This document shows positions 10,162-22,300 of a stretch of DNA of 64,000 bases, in pieces. This DNA comes from Typha latifolia (lineage: Eukaryota > Streptophyta > Magnoliopsida > Poales > Typhaceae). How positions within the stretch are numbered: the first letter of the stretch is position 1; every line of letters begins with the position of its first letter. A program made the translations under genes and the position numbers. Under the pieces are notes generated by a model that ran no database searches, was not told the origin of the DNA, and saw only the letters and a list, made by a program, of their open reading frames with translations. Location of the stretch: positions 1,870,001-1,934,000 of the forward strand of contig CM034108.1 of NCBI GenBank assembly GCA_019914945.1, in the 5' to 3' direction.

Positions 10162-13100
10162 ATGGTGGAAGCAAGTAGGAACGACCCATCGTCGTCCTCC
10201 TCCTCAGGAGTAGTAGAAGAAGCGAAGGACTCCTCTCTCTCGGGAGAAGAGCAACCAACGAAGAGTGAAATAGAGCAAACGAGGCAGGCATTGTTTAAAT
10301 TAGCGATGCAGGGCAAATGGAAGGAAGTCGTCCAACTCTACAAGAAGAAACCTTGGGTGCAAGGCGAAAAGCTGACACGTGCAGAGGACACGACTCTACA
10401 CGTGGCCATCTCGGCCGGCGATGAGAAAACGGTGCTGGAGCTACTGAATGTGGTGGACCAACAGGGCGTGAAGTTGATCCTGGAGGTGAAGAACGACAGC
10501 GGCTCGACGCCGCTACACCTGGCAGCGGCGTTCGGCATGGACATAGCCTGCTGGAAGATGGCGCGGCGCCACCCGGAGTTGGTGATGACGGCGCGGAACA
10601 AGTACGGGGAGACGCCGATCTTCACGGCAGTGCGACACGGGAAGAAGACGGCCTTCTTCGCACTCGAGTATTCAATGGAGGTGGGCAACTACGAGGCGAG
10701 GGATGTCACGCATTGTAGGAGAGAGAAGGATGGCAATACCATCCTCCACCATGCTATCTTCGGAGAATACTTTGGTACGTCTGCTCTCCTGCATATTAAT
10801 TTTTAAAATAGTTATCTAATATATTATTACCCATAGCTCATTACAAGGTAAAATATCTTTGTGGGCAGAATTGGCTTATGAGATCATTGCTTTGTACCCT
10901 AAATTGGTTGATTATGTGAACATAAGAGGCGAGTCACCTCTTCACTATCTAGCCAACAAACCTTTATGTTTCAAAAGTGAAATTCGCTTTAGCTTTTTTG
11001 ACCAAGTGATTTACTCTTGTAAGTCTCTCTAGCTTGTAATCAATTAGTTAAGTAACTACATTTTATATCTACTCTCTTATAAGTATTTGATTAATTCGTT
11101 CTATTGTGCAGGTATCATTGTTGAGCCACTTAAGAGGAAATTTCCTGATTATAAAAATTACAAAAGTGATACGACACAAGAAACCACATCATACAATCCA
11201 ATGTTGCCCGAAACATTTGATACGTTCTCCCACATGTTTACTTTGCTAAAGCCTTTGCGTGTTGTTGGTAATTAGCATTAATTCCATATTTAGTACTGTT
11301 ATATTAAATCGCACGAATGCCTAAAAATATATGTTTCATAGAACACTAATATGCTATTTGCAAGGAAAAAAGATATGCAAGTTTTATAGTAGAGTTTCAT
11401 ATGCATTAATTAGTGCTCAATTTTAATAAGTCCATTAGTTGGATCTTAAGATCCAATTGTTAATCAATTGCAGCTACCAGGAGTTTTAATCGCATTGCTA
11501 AGTGGATCCACCGGATCCGAGGGGTTTCTGATGATAAACATGCAGGTGATGCAGAAGATCCAGGTGGTATGTTATTTGAAATAAAATGTTGTTTGCTGTG
11601 GAAAATCTTATGTTTGCTTTCTTTTAACTCACTCTTCTCTTTTTATTTCAGAGAAATTAGTACCTACAAATAATTTATCTTCTATTCCCGTCGCAGGTCA
11701 TCAAGTATCCTCTCAAGATAATTGTTTAAATTTTATATTGAGCTTATAGCCTCTTAACTGGTTTCCTAGTCGTTGATGCACACAATCCCCACTGAAAGGT
11801 TAACAATCACAAGGAATTATATAAATTTGAATGAAGTATAAGCTTGATGTGCTCAAGAAGGCCGATCTAGCTTATATATAGCTTATTCCTATCTTTCTCC
11901 TATCTTTTAGCAACTAAATAATATTAGGTTCATACTGATCACTCTTTCATGAAGTTTTTTGTTTTCTACTTGAAATGAAGATGTCAAGAAAGAACAAGAA
12001 ACTATCGAGGATGAGAAGCAAGATCGAAAATTTCCGCAAATCTATGATGTGGGTTTTGCGTTATTCAAGGTGGTGATGAAGTTCCTATTGATCGTCTTGG
12101 GAATAGGTAAGTCGATAATCTCCGCGAGTTAATTCCAATGTCCCCAGCTCAAGTGATCTTAGCCCGAAAGTAATTAAACTCAGCTCAGCCAATCGAGTTC
12201 GAGGGTTAAACCCTAATATTATTATTATTATTATTTTTTTTTTTTTATTTCTAGCTAATTTTATTTGCTAGGGTTGTGGAGGACGCAAACACTTGAGAGG
12301 AAGAAGCGAAAGAACAAATATGCATGTCATCTAATGGATAAACTGCTTGAAAGTTGCAAAGAATGGGAATACGAGAAAGAAAAAGGTGGGATGAAACCTC
12401 ATGGTACGACTTCTGCCACTGATCCACCTGGAGATGAACCATCTCAAGAGCTAGAGTCGACACAGTCACCATCACACGGCGACTCCTTGAGCACGAGCAA
12501 AAATGGTATCTGTTTTGAGTTCCTCATTTGGCTTAACTTATATGAATTTAATCACTAAAAAACAATTCAAATTAATTGGACGGAAAAGAAGTAAAAAATA
12601 TTTGTCTCTATGACATTGTTTTCTAGGGATATCGAGGACGGAAGCACTTGACAAGGAGGAGCAGCGAAAGAATGAGCGTGCATGTCAGCTAATGGATGGA
12701 TTGATTAAACTCTGTAAAGAATGGGAGAATGAGAAAGAGAAAGAGAAAGGTGAAATTAATCCTCATGACCCCTCCAGCAAAATTGGTATCGCCGCGTTAC
12801 GTTTAAATTTTTCCTTAAATTATAGGGTTAATTACACCATAAACTATGGCCCATTTTAACACACCAAATTGTCTATTTTTTTATATGATATTTTGATATC
12901 CTTAACTATCTAATACCCCTCACACCTCTAACTGGCATAAAATAAAATTAATTAAAGGAAAGTAAAAGTGCAATGGTTGTCAAAGTGTCTACAAATTGAT
13001 TAGTTGATTATCTAGAGATTTTACATAGCTGAGAATAATCAAAATACTATAAAAATAAATAAATGAGGGGTTTATATGAAAATAAATAATAGTTTGGGGA

Positions 13101-15744
13101 GTATATATAGAAGAGTGATTTACCGATGCTTTTGTTCTTCAAGGTGTAATATAATATTGGATTATAGTATAAGAGGTGAAGCTATAATCCAACCTAAAAT
13201 TATTTATCATAAGAATCCAGCTACGCCTAGACTATCTATATTGATCGACTTCTGCTTAGCTTAATTATTTGATTTTTATCGTTAAGATAATTTTAAAACA
13301 GAGAGTTCGGATGGAAAGATGAAAGGAGAGAACGATCATGGTGGCATAGACAAGGATGATCAAAACCAAAAGGCATCAAAACAACCAGACAAAGGTATTT
13401 TAATTAAGAAAACTAACTTTAATCACTTCCAATTATATTAAACAAAAATATTTACTCTCAAAAAATTTAAGAGCTCTTTTTAGAACAGTATAATTGTCGC
13501 TCAAATCTTTTGAGCTATGGTTAATAGTTTTAAGAAATACCCAGAGAATTAAATTTAAATAAGAAAAAAATATTATTCTTCATTGAAGTTTCGTTTGTAA
13601 CATTATCAGTAATATTTTCTCTGACATGAGAAAACACGTATATGATACAAGGTAAAATTAGATAGTTCTTAGATTATTTTAAACAATTTCTATGAAGGCG
13701 AATTGGTAGTTTTTAATCCATGTTTAGTTTTAATCACAATTAGTATACTTTAACAAATGGATGGCATTTTTAAAGATCCCAATGACTTCTGCCGTACTAC
13801 TGTATTTGAAATATTTCTCAATGGCAATTATTTAAAAAAAAACCCAAGTACTTTTAATTATTATTAAGAAAGTACGTTTAAATAATACGTTAAATTTTAT
13901 TGATAGATTATTTTCACTTCCACTCTTTTTCTCAATGTATAACTATTCACTCACATATTATACTCAGACACGATAGCGACACCGGTGTTGGTGGCGACAA
14001 AAAATGGAATAACAGAGATGGTGAAAAAAATTCTTGACACCTTTCCAGTAGCAGTCTTGGATGTTGATAAGGATGAGAAGAATATAGTGTTGCTTGCAGT
14101 AGAATTTCGACAAAGCCACGTATATGAATATATGCTTAAGAGGAAGACAATGAGGGATAGTGTATTCGGAAAGGTAGATAAGAATGGAAATAGTGCTCTA
14201 CATCTCGCTGCTAGGTTCAATGAAAGACTTCCATGGAATATCCCTGGTGCAGTTCTCCAGATGCAATGGGAGATTAAATGGTACAAGGTACATGCATGGT
14301 GTTCCCTCTCTCTCTCTCTCTCTCTTGTTCATTTTAGTTTACATTTTATTTTATTTTCACTATATCTAGTTCGATTGTTTTTCTTTTTTTTTATTAAATT
14401 AAGGGATAATTATCTTTGGACCCACTAGATTATTATTTATTTGAGTTAAATATATTTTATCTTCCTTTACTTATACCCAAAAATTAATTTACTCTATGTA
14501 CTTCAAAATGTTCTAAATCAATTCTTATACTTATGACTAAAGTGAGATTATTAATTTTTATGCTAAATTTAACTAAGTACCACAGCTATTTTAGTAATTT
14601 AATGCATTATATTAAAATCTACATTTCTTCTCTCATATACATAATAGGGGCATTTTAGTTATTTTGATATTATTCGGTTAAGTTTAACGAAAAAAACTAA
14701 TAGTTTCACTTTAATCATAAGTATATGGACTAGTTTGAGATTTTTAAAGTATAGGAGGCAAAGTAATTTTAGGCATAAGTACCGATAACATTTAATCCGA
14801 TTTACTTTTACATGAATTCTTCCTAGCTCTTAGCTCTATAAAGTAAAATGCCTTTGATTTATTACATGACTATGGTATGATTAATATTAAGCTCTATTGC
14901 TAGAGATTATTTTATTTTTATTTGGAGTAGAAAAAGATATAGAAGTTGAGAATAAGATAATTATTTAATTAGGAGTCTAGGGTAACTTAACCTAAATATA
15001 TGGGTGCTTAGGGGTGTCTTATGAATATTTTGTGGGTTAAATTAAAAAGTATTAACACTAGAGCGTAGACTTTAATGAACATATATAGTACGATGTGAAA
15101 TTAAAAAAAAATATGATACTTTAAAACCGCAGTACGTTATGGAATCCTTGGACATCGAATTATTCGCCACCTACAACAACGACGGTCAGACGGCACAGGA
15201 GCTCTTCACGGAGACGCACAAGGCCCTCGTCAAGGATGCCGGTGAGTGGCTGCTCAAGACGTCGGAGTCGTGCTCCTTTGTCGCCGCTCTGATCGCCGGT
15301 GTCGCCTTCGCCTCCGCCGCCACCGTCCCCGGCGGTCTCGACCCGTCCTCCGGCGATCCCATCCTCTCCGGCCATATCTCGTTCCAAGTGTTCGCCTTTT
15401 CCTCCCTCGTGGCCCTCTGCTTCTCCGTGACCTCCCTCATCATGTTCCTCACCATCCTCACGTCTCGCTACCAAGAAAAAGACTTTGGCAAGAGCCTCCC
15501 TGCACAGCTGATATTTGGGCTCACGTCTCTCTTCACCTCCATCGCCGCCATGCTCGTCTCCTTCAGCGCAGGGGACTTCTTCATTGTGGAAAAGAAGCTC
15601 AAGTACGCGGCATTCGCAATCTACGGAGTGATGTTCTTGCCCGTGTCCTTCTTTGCAATTGCCAAGTTCCCGCTCTACGTCGACCTCATTAGGGCTACCG
15701 CTGCCATCGTGCCGGAGAGAACTCAAAAGATGGAGATATTTTGA
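10162..15744 (+). CDS. Ankyrin repeat PGG-domain membrane protein, gene B
   Basis: Probable exons: 10162-10774, 10869-11018, 11112-11267, 11474-11566, (11652-11717), 11981-12106, 12272-12505, 12627-12785, 13302-13394, 13977-14287 and 15133-15744, giving about 848 residues without the bracketed exon. Layout as in gene A: one N-terminal helix pair ([19 protein letters not shown]), ankyrin repeats ([32 protein letters not shown]), linker exons, a second ankyrin patch and a PGG domain with four hydrophobic segments. Two oddities: the bracketed exon has AT in place of its GT donor at 11718, and the basic linker exon ([13 protein letters not shown]) is present twice in tandem (12272-12505 and 12627-12785), the second copy diverged but in frame. 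The last exon matches gene A in length (612 nt). Function is inferred from family only. Confidence 0.85.
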
Positions 15745-17450
15745 CGAACACATGGTGGCCCAGCGGCATGTTTGTGCACTTTTGATTAATTTCGTAGACG
15801 TAATTTAATTCTCAGAATAAAGTAATTGCATGGGTCTTTTTATCAAATAATCAACTGTTTGCCAAATGTTCTAAGATATGTATGATGTGATTAAATTGTT
15901 TGAATAATATTATTGTGCATGAGAATGTGTTCAATTAAAAATGGGTAAATTAAAATCTCGCCCCGGTTGTTTGGCCTAAAATCAACCAACCCATAAAATT
16001 TTATTTATATTACTTTTTATTGTTGTGATTTAGATTAATATTAAATTATTAATTTTTCATTTAAGTTTAACATAGAAAATATAAAAAAAAATTAAGGAGA
16101 GAACTTTTCTACCATAATAAATATTGGAAATTTTTAGAGTCGTATCCTTCAAATTGTTTTATAATTCACATCCCGTTTATTAAAAAAAATTTACTTAAGT
16201 TAACTTGGATGGCATTAGCAAAAGAATATTTTATTATAATATACTTAATAATTAATAAAAATTTAACTTACCCCAATCTATTTTATTCTCTCCTTTACTC
16301 TTATCTTCTCCATCATCCTCCTCCTAATTATGCACAAGTGGAATGTTTCAAAATGAGTCAGATCAAGATACTCGGCACAATCCATCTTCTCCGCCAAACT
16401 CTAGAATAGAGCAAAAATAGATAGAAGAGGAGGAGGAGGGGCAAGACGAGAGAATGCGGTGGGGTAGTGGTAACTGTGGGAGTACGTAGTTAGGAAAAGA
16501 TGGTAGAGGGATAAAGAGGAGGGGAAGATTAGTGAGGATATTTTAGTTATTTAATTAATATTAATTAGTCAAAATAATGTTACGATGTTAAATAAAAATT
16601 ATAGGTAAAAAGATGATAAGTTGAGTTATAAAATCTTTAGAGATAGTATGAATTATAAAATAGATAAAATATACATTGTAATTTATAAAATTTTCAAAAT
16701 ACTAAAATATTATATTCGTTCTTCTTTAATTAAATTTACTTATCATAACACATTTTAAAATTTTAATACAAGTGCATTTTTAATCTCTAATATCTTATTG
16801 TACCTAAAATTACACGCATCAAATCTCAATTATTAATAACTGACCATCCTAATGTAGCCTTCTTTAAATATATGATCATAGAATGAAAATTTTTAATTAT
16901 CTTAAAAGTATTTACTCAAACAATGAAACTATTACTTTTAGAGAGATATTGTGATAATTTATATTTTTTTCCTATTAAGGTTCGAATAAAAAAAATTTAA
17001 TAGTATTATATTAGTCTAAACCATAAGTTGGCAAAATACTGCAAACCAAAGTTTATGAGATAGTTTAATTTTAAGCATAACCACGGGTTAATTTAATATT
17101 TATCCTAATTAATTCTTCACGATGGGAGTGAAAAGTCTTAGGAATTTTTTTAAATAAACCCTATACTTTTATTAGTTTTTAATTAGCATTTATTTTTTAG
17201 TATTCTAAAAGTCGGCTCTTTTTTCCTATAAATTTCATATAACACCACATCATTACTTTCACTAACAATTATTAACCTAGTATATGGTTACGTAACTCTG
17301 CTGATTAAATTAAGCTTGAATCATATCCCATTTTAATCCATTCCACTAAATTTAAAATCCTTTTTCTTAGATCTAACCACCGTGTCATATTCGAACAAAA
17401 GATAATTTGGGTATTTAAACAACTATCTTTAATTATTTAAACGTTCTAGA
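15745..17450. other. 3' flank of gene B and AT-rich spacer
   Basis: The start (CAGAATAAAGTAATT, then GTTTGCCAAATGTTCTAAG) matches the 3' flanks of the other paralogs. The part from about 15945 (AATGGGTAAATTAAAATCTC) resembles 36020 and 50210 downstream of genes D and E. Beyond that I see only AT-rich sequence with no supported gene. Confidence 0.5.
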
Positions 17451-17451
17451 G

Positions 17452-17720
17452 AGATCGAGTGAGATGATCAAAAGGACTTAACCATGCATCCACTTTGATT
17501 TTCGTATGGGAATCTTAACCTAAACGTAAACCACAAGTAACATAGTTTTCTTTTGTCTCATTTATGCTCTCTCTCTCTCTCTCTCTTTCCTAAAGAAAGT
17601 TAAAATAGGGAATATAATTTATTTGTTCGTCCTTGTCGCCTTTCATTCCGTAGAATGTTTGTAAACCTTCACATCCCGTACGTGAGAATTAATTCCTTAA
17701 TTTCACTTTGGTCTTACTCT
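17452..17720 (+). repeat. Distal upstream block, copy 3 (gene C)
   Basis: Carries GAGATCGAGTGAGATGATC, AAGGACTTAACCATGCATCC, a CTTAACCTAAA segment, CCACAAGTAACATAG, a CT run and GTAGAATGTTTGTAAA. It lies about 1.9 kb before the gene C start. The extra distance compared with the other genes is explained by the solo LTR at 17999-18680. Confidence 0.65.
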
Positions 17721-17998
17721 TTTTCTCTTTGAATTTGCCTTTGTTCTTTGAGACCGGATGTTATAGAGGGACTACACATTTATGTAAAACTAATTAAGAT
17801 GCCTCTTAAATGCATCTTAGGAGGTTAACTAGTCGCTAATTTGTCCGTATATACAATTATGATTTATGCATTTAACACCTTACTTTTGCTCATATTTATA
17901 GTTTATATTTTGTATTTTTAAAATTTTATATTGCAAACTGGGATGTTAGATTTATTAATTAAACTCTAATAATATTACTTAAATACCTTTATAAAATC

Positions 17999-18680
17999 TG
18001 ATACGATTTTCCTTTGGGCTAAGGTTCGATCTCTTCACATTTTCTGATCTGAACTAGATTTGGCACAAAATTTTGAAATAAGATCTTGAAATATGCTGCC
18101 GTCGGATTGACGTGAAATTTTGATATGTTGTAGCCCCGGAAAAAATCTTTCCAACAAATCTAGTTTCAGGCGAATCGGATGTAGGGATACCGAGATATCG
18201 TCCGATTAATGGACAAATGTTAGGGTGGTATGTTTTGGATCCGTGGATGGAGGCACGTGATCCTATGTGATAATGGTTGAAGGTGGACCGATGTTAATGG
18301 GGTGGCACTGGTGAAAAGTGGTGGTGGAAAAGTTATGGTTGATGGAAGGGTTAGGGCAAGTGTTGGATAGATTGGAAGAAAGGATTAAGGCAAGTGTTGG
18401 ATAGATTGGATGCAGGCGTTTGAACGCACGATCGAACGCGTCTATCGGTATTTGTGAACGCGATGCAGGCGTTCACAGTGCGTTCGAACGCACAGTGCAC
18501 TCTCTTCACCCACGTTCACAATCCCGTTCACAAACCGCGTTTGAACTCACTCCACCCGCGTTCGAACGCGACTTACAGAAAATTTATTTTAATGGAAATT
18601 AAACACTCAAACATGAAACAAAAACACTCCTAAAGTGAATTCATGCTTGAGACGACGTCAGTGAAGTCCGAATCGTATCA
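17999..18680. mobile_element. Solo LTR, 682 bp, with 5-bp target-site duplication
   Basis: Starts TGATACGATT (17999-18008) and ends AATCGTATCA (18671-18680), a perfect 10-bp inverted terminal repeat with the TG...CA ends of LTR retrotransposons. The five bases on each side are identical: AAATC at 17994-17998 and at 18681-18685. The corresponding stretch before gene E (about 41135-41160) lacks the insert, giving an empty-site comparison. The interior is more GC-rich than its surroundings and has several GAACGC/GCGTTC motifs at 18415-18570. No internal retrotransposon coding sequence is present, so it is best read as a solo LTR left by recombination. Confidence 0.85.
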
Positions 18681-19094
18681 AAATCTAAACTCATCTTCAC
18701 ACTGAGAATTTTTTTTTCTAATAAATAATAGAGGAGAAAAGAAGATTAAGAGAGATGTTTAGACTAATGGTGAGATATTGGGTTGAGAGTGAGGCCTTTG
18801 CTTCATAGGTGTTATCTTTTTTTCACTTATTAATATGAGATTTATTACTAAAAATATATATATGGAAGAAGAAAAAAATGACAATCCATATTTTGGTAGA
18901 CGAACATGATAGGTTAATTTTGATGAAATATTTTCTTTTGGTATGCTACAGGTGTTAAAATATTAAAAAAAATACGGGGGGGTGCAATATGTACATATTA
19001 AAATATCGGGTGTAAACAATAATATGCATAAGCTCAGGGTGTTAAATGCAAATCATCCTAATCCTCCAAGTACGATGTCCAAATAGCAGCAGTT

Positions 19095-19260
19095 AAAGGC
19101 ATAAGATGTGGCACGTGCGTAAAAGAAAAAGGGAAAAAGAAAAAAAAAAAAAAAAAAACTGAACAACTGAGCGGCGAAGGAAAAAAAAAATTCCCTGTCC
19201 ACGGTGGAGAAGATCGAATGACGTGTCTTTCTTTTATATATATATATATATATATATATG
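19095..19260 (+). promoter_or_regulatory. Proximal promoter of gene C with G-box and TA run
   Basis: GGCATAAGATGTGGCACGTG holds the palindromic G-box CACGTG at 19112-19117. A purine tract (AAAAGAAAAAGG then an A run) follows, then CCACGGTGGAGAAGATCGA and a TA run at 19234-19258 that can act as TATA region about 80-100 bp before the ATG. The same order of elements occurs before genes D and E. Confidence 0.5.
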
Positions 19261-19338
19261 ATACGCTCAGCTACGAGACCCATAAGCCAACAATTATCGC
19301 TTCTCTCTCTCTCACTTATTACCACAAGAAAGTACTGG

Positions 19339-22300
19339 ATGGGCGAACCAACAACAATGGATGTACTCCTCCTATATGGAGAGATGATGGAGTTATTAGA
19401 ATTATTCAGACAGACCGAATGGGACAAAATCATCCAATTCTACCCAAAGGAAACGATGCGTCAGTTATTCAAATTAGCCGACGAGAGCAAATGGGAGGAA
19501 GCTATCCAACTCTTCACTGCAAAGATGAGGCAACAATTATCCAACTTAGCAAAGCAGTGCAAATGGGAGGAAGTCCACAACCCACTCACCTTCGCGGAGG
19601 AAACAAAGCATAAATTATCCAGATTAGCTGAGCTGAGCAAATGGGAGGAAGCTTTCCAAGTCTTCACCAAAGAAATGTTATTCAAATTAGTCATGCAAGG
19701 CAAATGGGAGGTAGTCATCCAACTCTTTACGGAAGAAATACAACAACGATTATCTAAATTAGTTGAGGAGGGCAAATGGAATAAATTCATCCAGCTCTTG
19801 AAGAAGGAAATGGAGGATCAATTATTTAAATTAGCAAAGCAGGGCAATTGCAATGCAGTCATTCTACTCTTCACCGAGAAAATGAAGCATCAATTGTTGG
19901 ATGTAGCCAAAGAGGGGAAATGGGAAGAAGTCATCCAACTCTTCACAAAGGGAATACAGAAGCAATTATCCAAATTAGTCACTAAAACCAAATGGGAGGA
20001 AGTCATCCGACTCTTGAAGAAGGAAACAAAGCAGCAATTGTCCAAATTAGCGGATGAGGGCAAATGGGAGGATGTCCTCCAACTCTTCACTAAGAAAGTG
20101 ATGCCGCAATTACTCATATTAGTCATTCAGAACATCACCAAATCTTCGGTGGATAAAATAAAGCAGCAGTTATCTAAATTATCCGAGAAGTACAAATGGG
20201 AGGAAGTCACCAAATTCATCATAAAGGAAAAGAAACAGGAGTTATCCGGATTTGCCGAGCAAGGCAAATGGGACAAAATTATCAAAACATTCATCGAGGA
20301 AAAGAAGCAACAGTTATTTAAATTAGCCATCGAAGGCAAATGGGAGACAATTATCCAACTCTCCACGGAGGAAACAACGCAGCAATTATCTACATTAGTT
20401 GAGCAAGGCACATGGGAGGAAGTTATTCGATTCTTCACAAGGGAAATGGAGGAGGATTTACCCACCGACATGGAGGACTTACTCACCGAGATGGAGTACT
20501 TCACCGGCATGCATTTCGAACTGGAGAAAGTTGGCCAACTCTTCGCCGAGGAAACGAAAAAAAATTTGTTCAATTTAGCCATGCATGGCAAATGGAAGGA
20601 AGTCATCCAACTATTCACCGACGAAATGAAGCAACTACTTTGCACAGTACAAACGGAGACTATAGAGCGAACAGCTAACCTACTAACCACCACCGGAACA
20701 AACAAGCAGTTGCTTGTATTCACAGGGCAAGGCAAACCGGAGTACATTATCCAACCCTTAACGGAGGGAATGAGGAAGCAGTTGCTCAGATTAATCAAGC
20801 ATGACGAATGGGACGAAGCCATCGACTACATCAAGGAAATGGAGTATTTCGGTATCATCATGCATGACGACTTGAAGAAAGTCATCAAATTCTTCACGGA
20901 GGAAATAAGAAAGAAGTTGTTCAAATTAACCATGCATGGCAAATGGGAGAAAGTCATCCAACTCTGCAAAGAGTATCCGAAGGTACAAAGTGAGAGACTG
21001 ACAAATGACAAGGACACGACGCTGCACGTCGCCATCTCAATCAGTGATGAGAACACGGTGCTAGAGCTGTTGAAGACGATAGGAGATGAGAATATAAAAT
21101 TGATCTTGCAAATGAAGAATAACAGTGGCTCGACGCCGCTGCATCTGGCGGCGGCGCTCAACATGCACCTAGCATGTCAAGAGATGACACATTTAGTACC
21201 AAACCTGGTGATGACGGCTCGCAACAAGGACGGGGAGACACCGCTCCTCACGGCTGTGAAACACGGGAATAAGAAGGCTTTTTTCGCGCTCGAGGATAGT
21301 CTACCGGAGAATGGGAAGGAGGGCCTCATGCATTGTAGGAGGGAGAAGGATGGCAATAACATCCTCCATTTTGCTATCAGAGGAGAACACTTTGGTACGT
21401 GTCCTTTTTTAATTTATTTTACATTACTTGGCATGCTGTTTTCAAAATCCAATGAACATCTGTGTCAGTAAAATCTAACTAATCATTATTAGGATTGAAC
21501 TTAGATTAAGAAAAGAAATTGTCATTGTAGAAGTGGTTTAAAAGAATTAGTGCTAATTATCATTATTATTATTTATGTGTGCAGACTTGGCTAGTGCGAT
21601 CATTATCAAGTACCCCTGTTTGATTAATTATGTAAACGAGCAAGGATATTCAGCTCTTCACATTCTAGCTAACAAGCCATTGTGTTTCAGAAGTGGGACT
21701 CGCTTTGGAATTTTTGACAATATCATCTATTCGTGTTAAGTCTCTTCTAATTAATTAATTAATTGAGTCAATAATTATGCAATTACGTTTTATATCTACT
21801 CTCTTGTATAATGACACACACTCTCTCTCTCTCTCTCTCTCTTACTGTGCAGGTATCACTATTGCGCCACTTAAGAGTAAATTTGATGATTATAAAAATG
21901 ACCAATGTGAAGAAGCTTCGAGTTTTAACTTAAGAACAATGTTGCCTGAAACATTTGATAGTTGTTTCTACGCCTTTACTTTGCTGTTTAATATTGGTAA
22001 TTTGCATTCCATATAACTACTATTAAGAGTTTACGGTTATATTCAAAATTCTATATTTTCATTTCAAGCAATTTAAACTTTTGTAGATTTGAATATATAT
22101 ATTCAACTGATTACAGGGCAATAAGTTTTCTATTTATTTTGATCTGAATTACTTGTCAATTTGAATTAAAGTCCATTAGTTGGAATAATGATCTTAAAAT
22201 GCAATCCTTAATTCAATTAATTGCGGTCGCCAGAATTAATATGTTAATTAAAAAGTCTTTTATTTAGTTTTATAGTAGTCTCATTCCAAACTTTATTTCA

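Noticed and set aside
15160..15753. Long overlapping frames on both strands across the last exons (also at 6107, 35141, 49351 and 49491)
   Set aside because: These exons are GC-rich with few stops in any frame. Only the frame with the PGG motif is conserved across the five genes.
19258..19338. Upstream in-frame ATG of gene C adding 27 residues
   Set aside because: It falls at the edge of the TA run in the promoter, and the paralog gene E begins at the later ATG with the same residues (MGEPTT).
20127..20822. Minus-strand open frames across the array of gene C (also 41912-42490 and 42869-43357 in gene E)
   Set aside because: They are periodic shadows of the sense array, with the 24-residue rhythm, no start context and no independent similarity.
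19390..20990. CRISPR-like or satellite array of 72-bp repeats
   Set aside because: Units are diverged at the DNA level, keep one open frame, have no spacers and lie in a plant gene.
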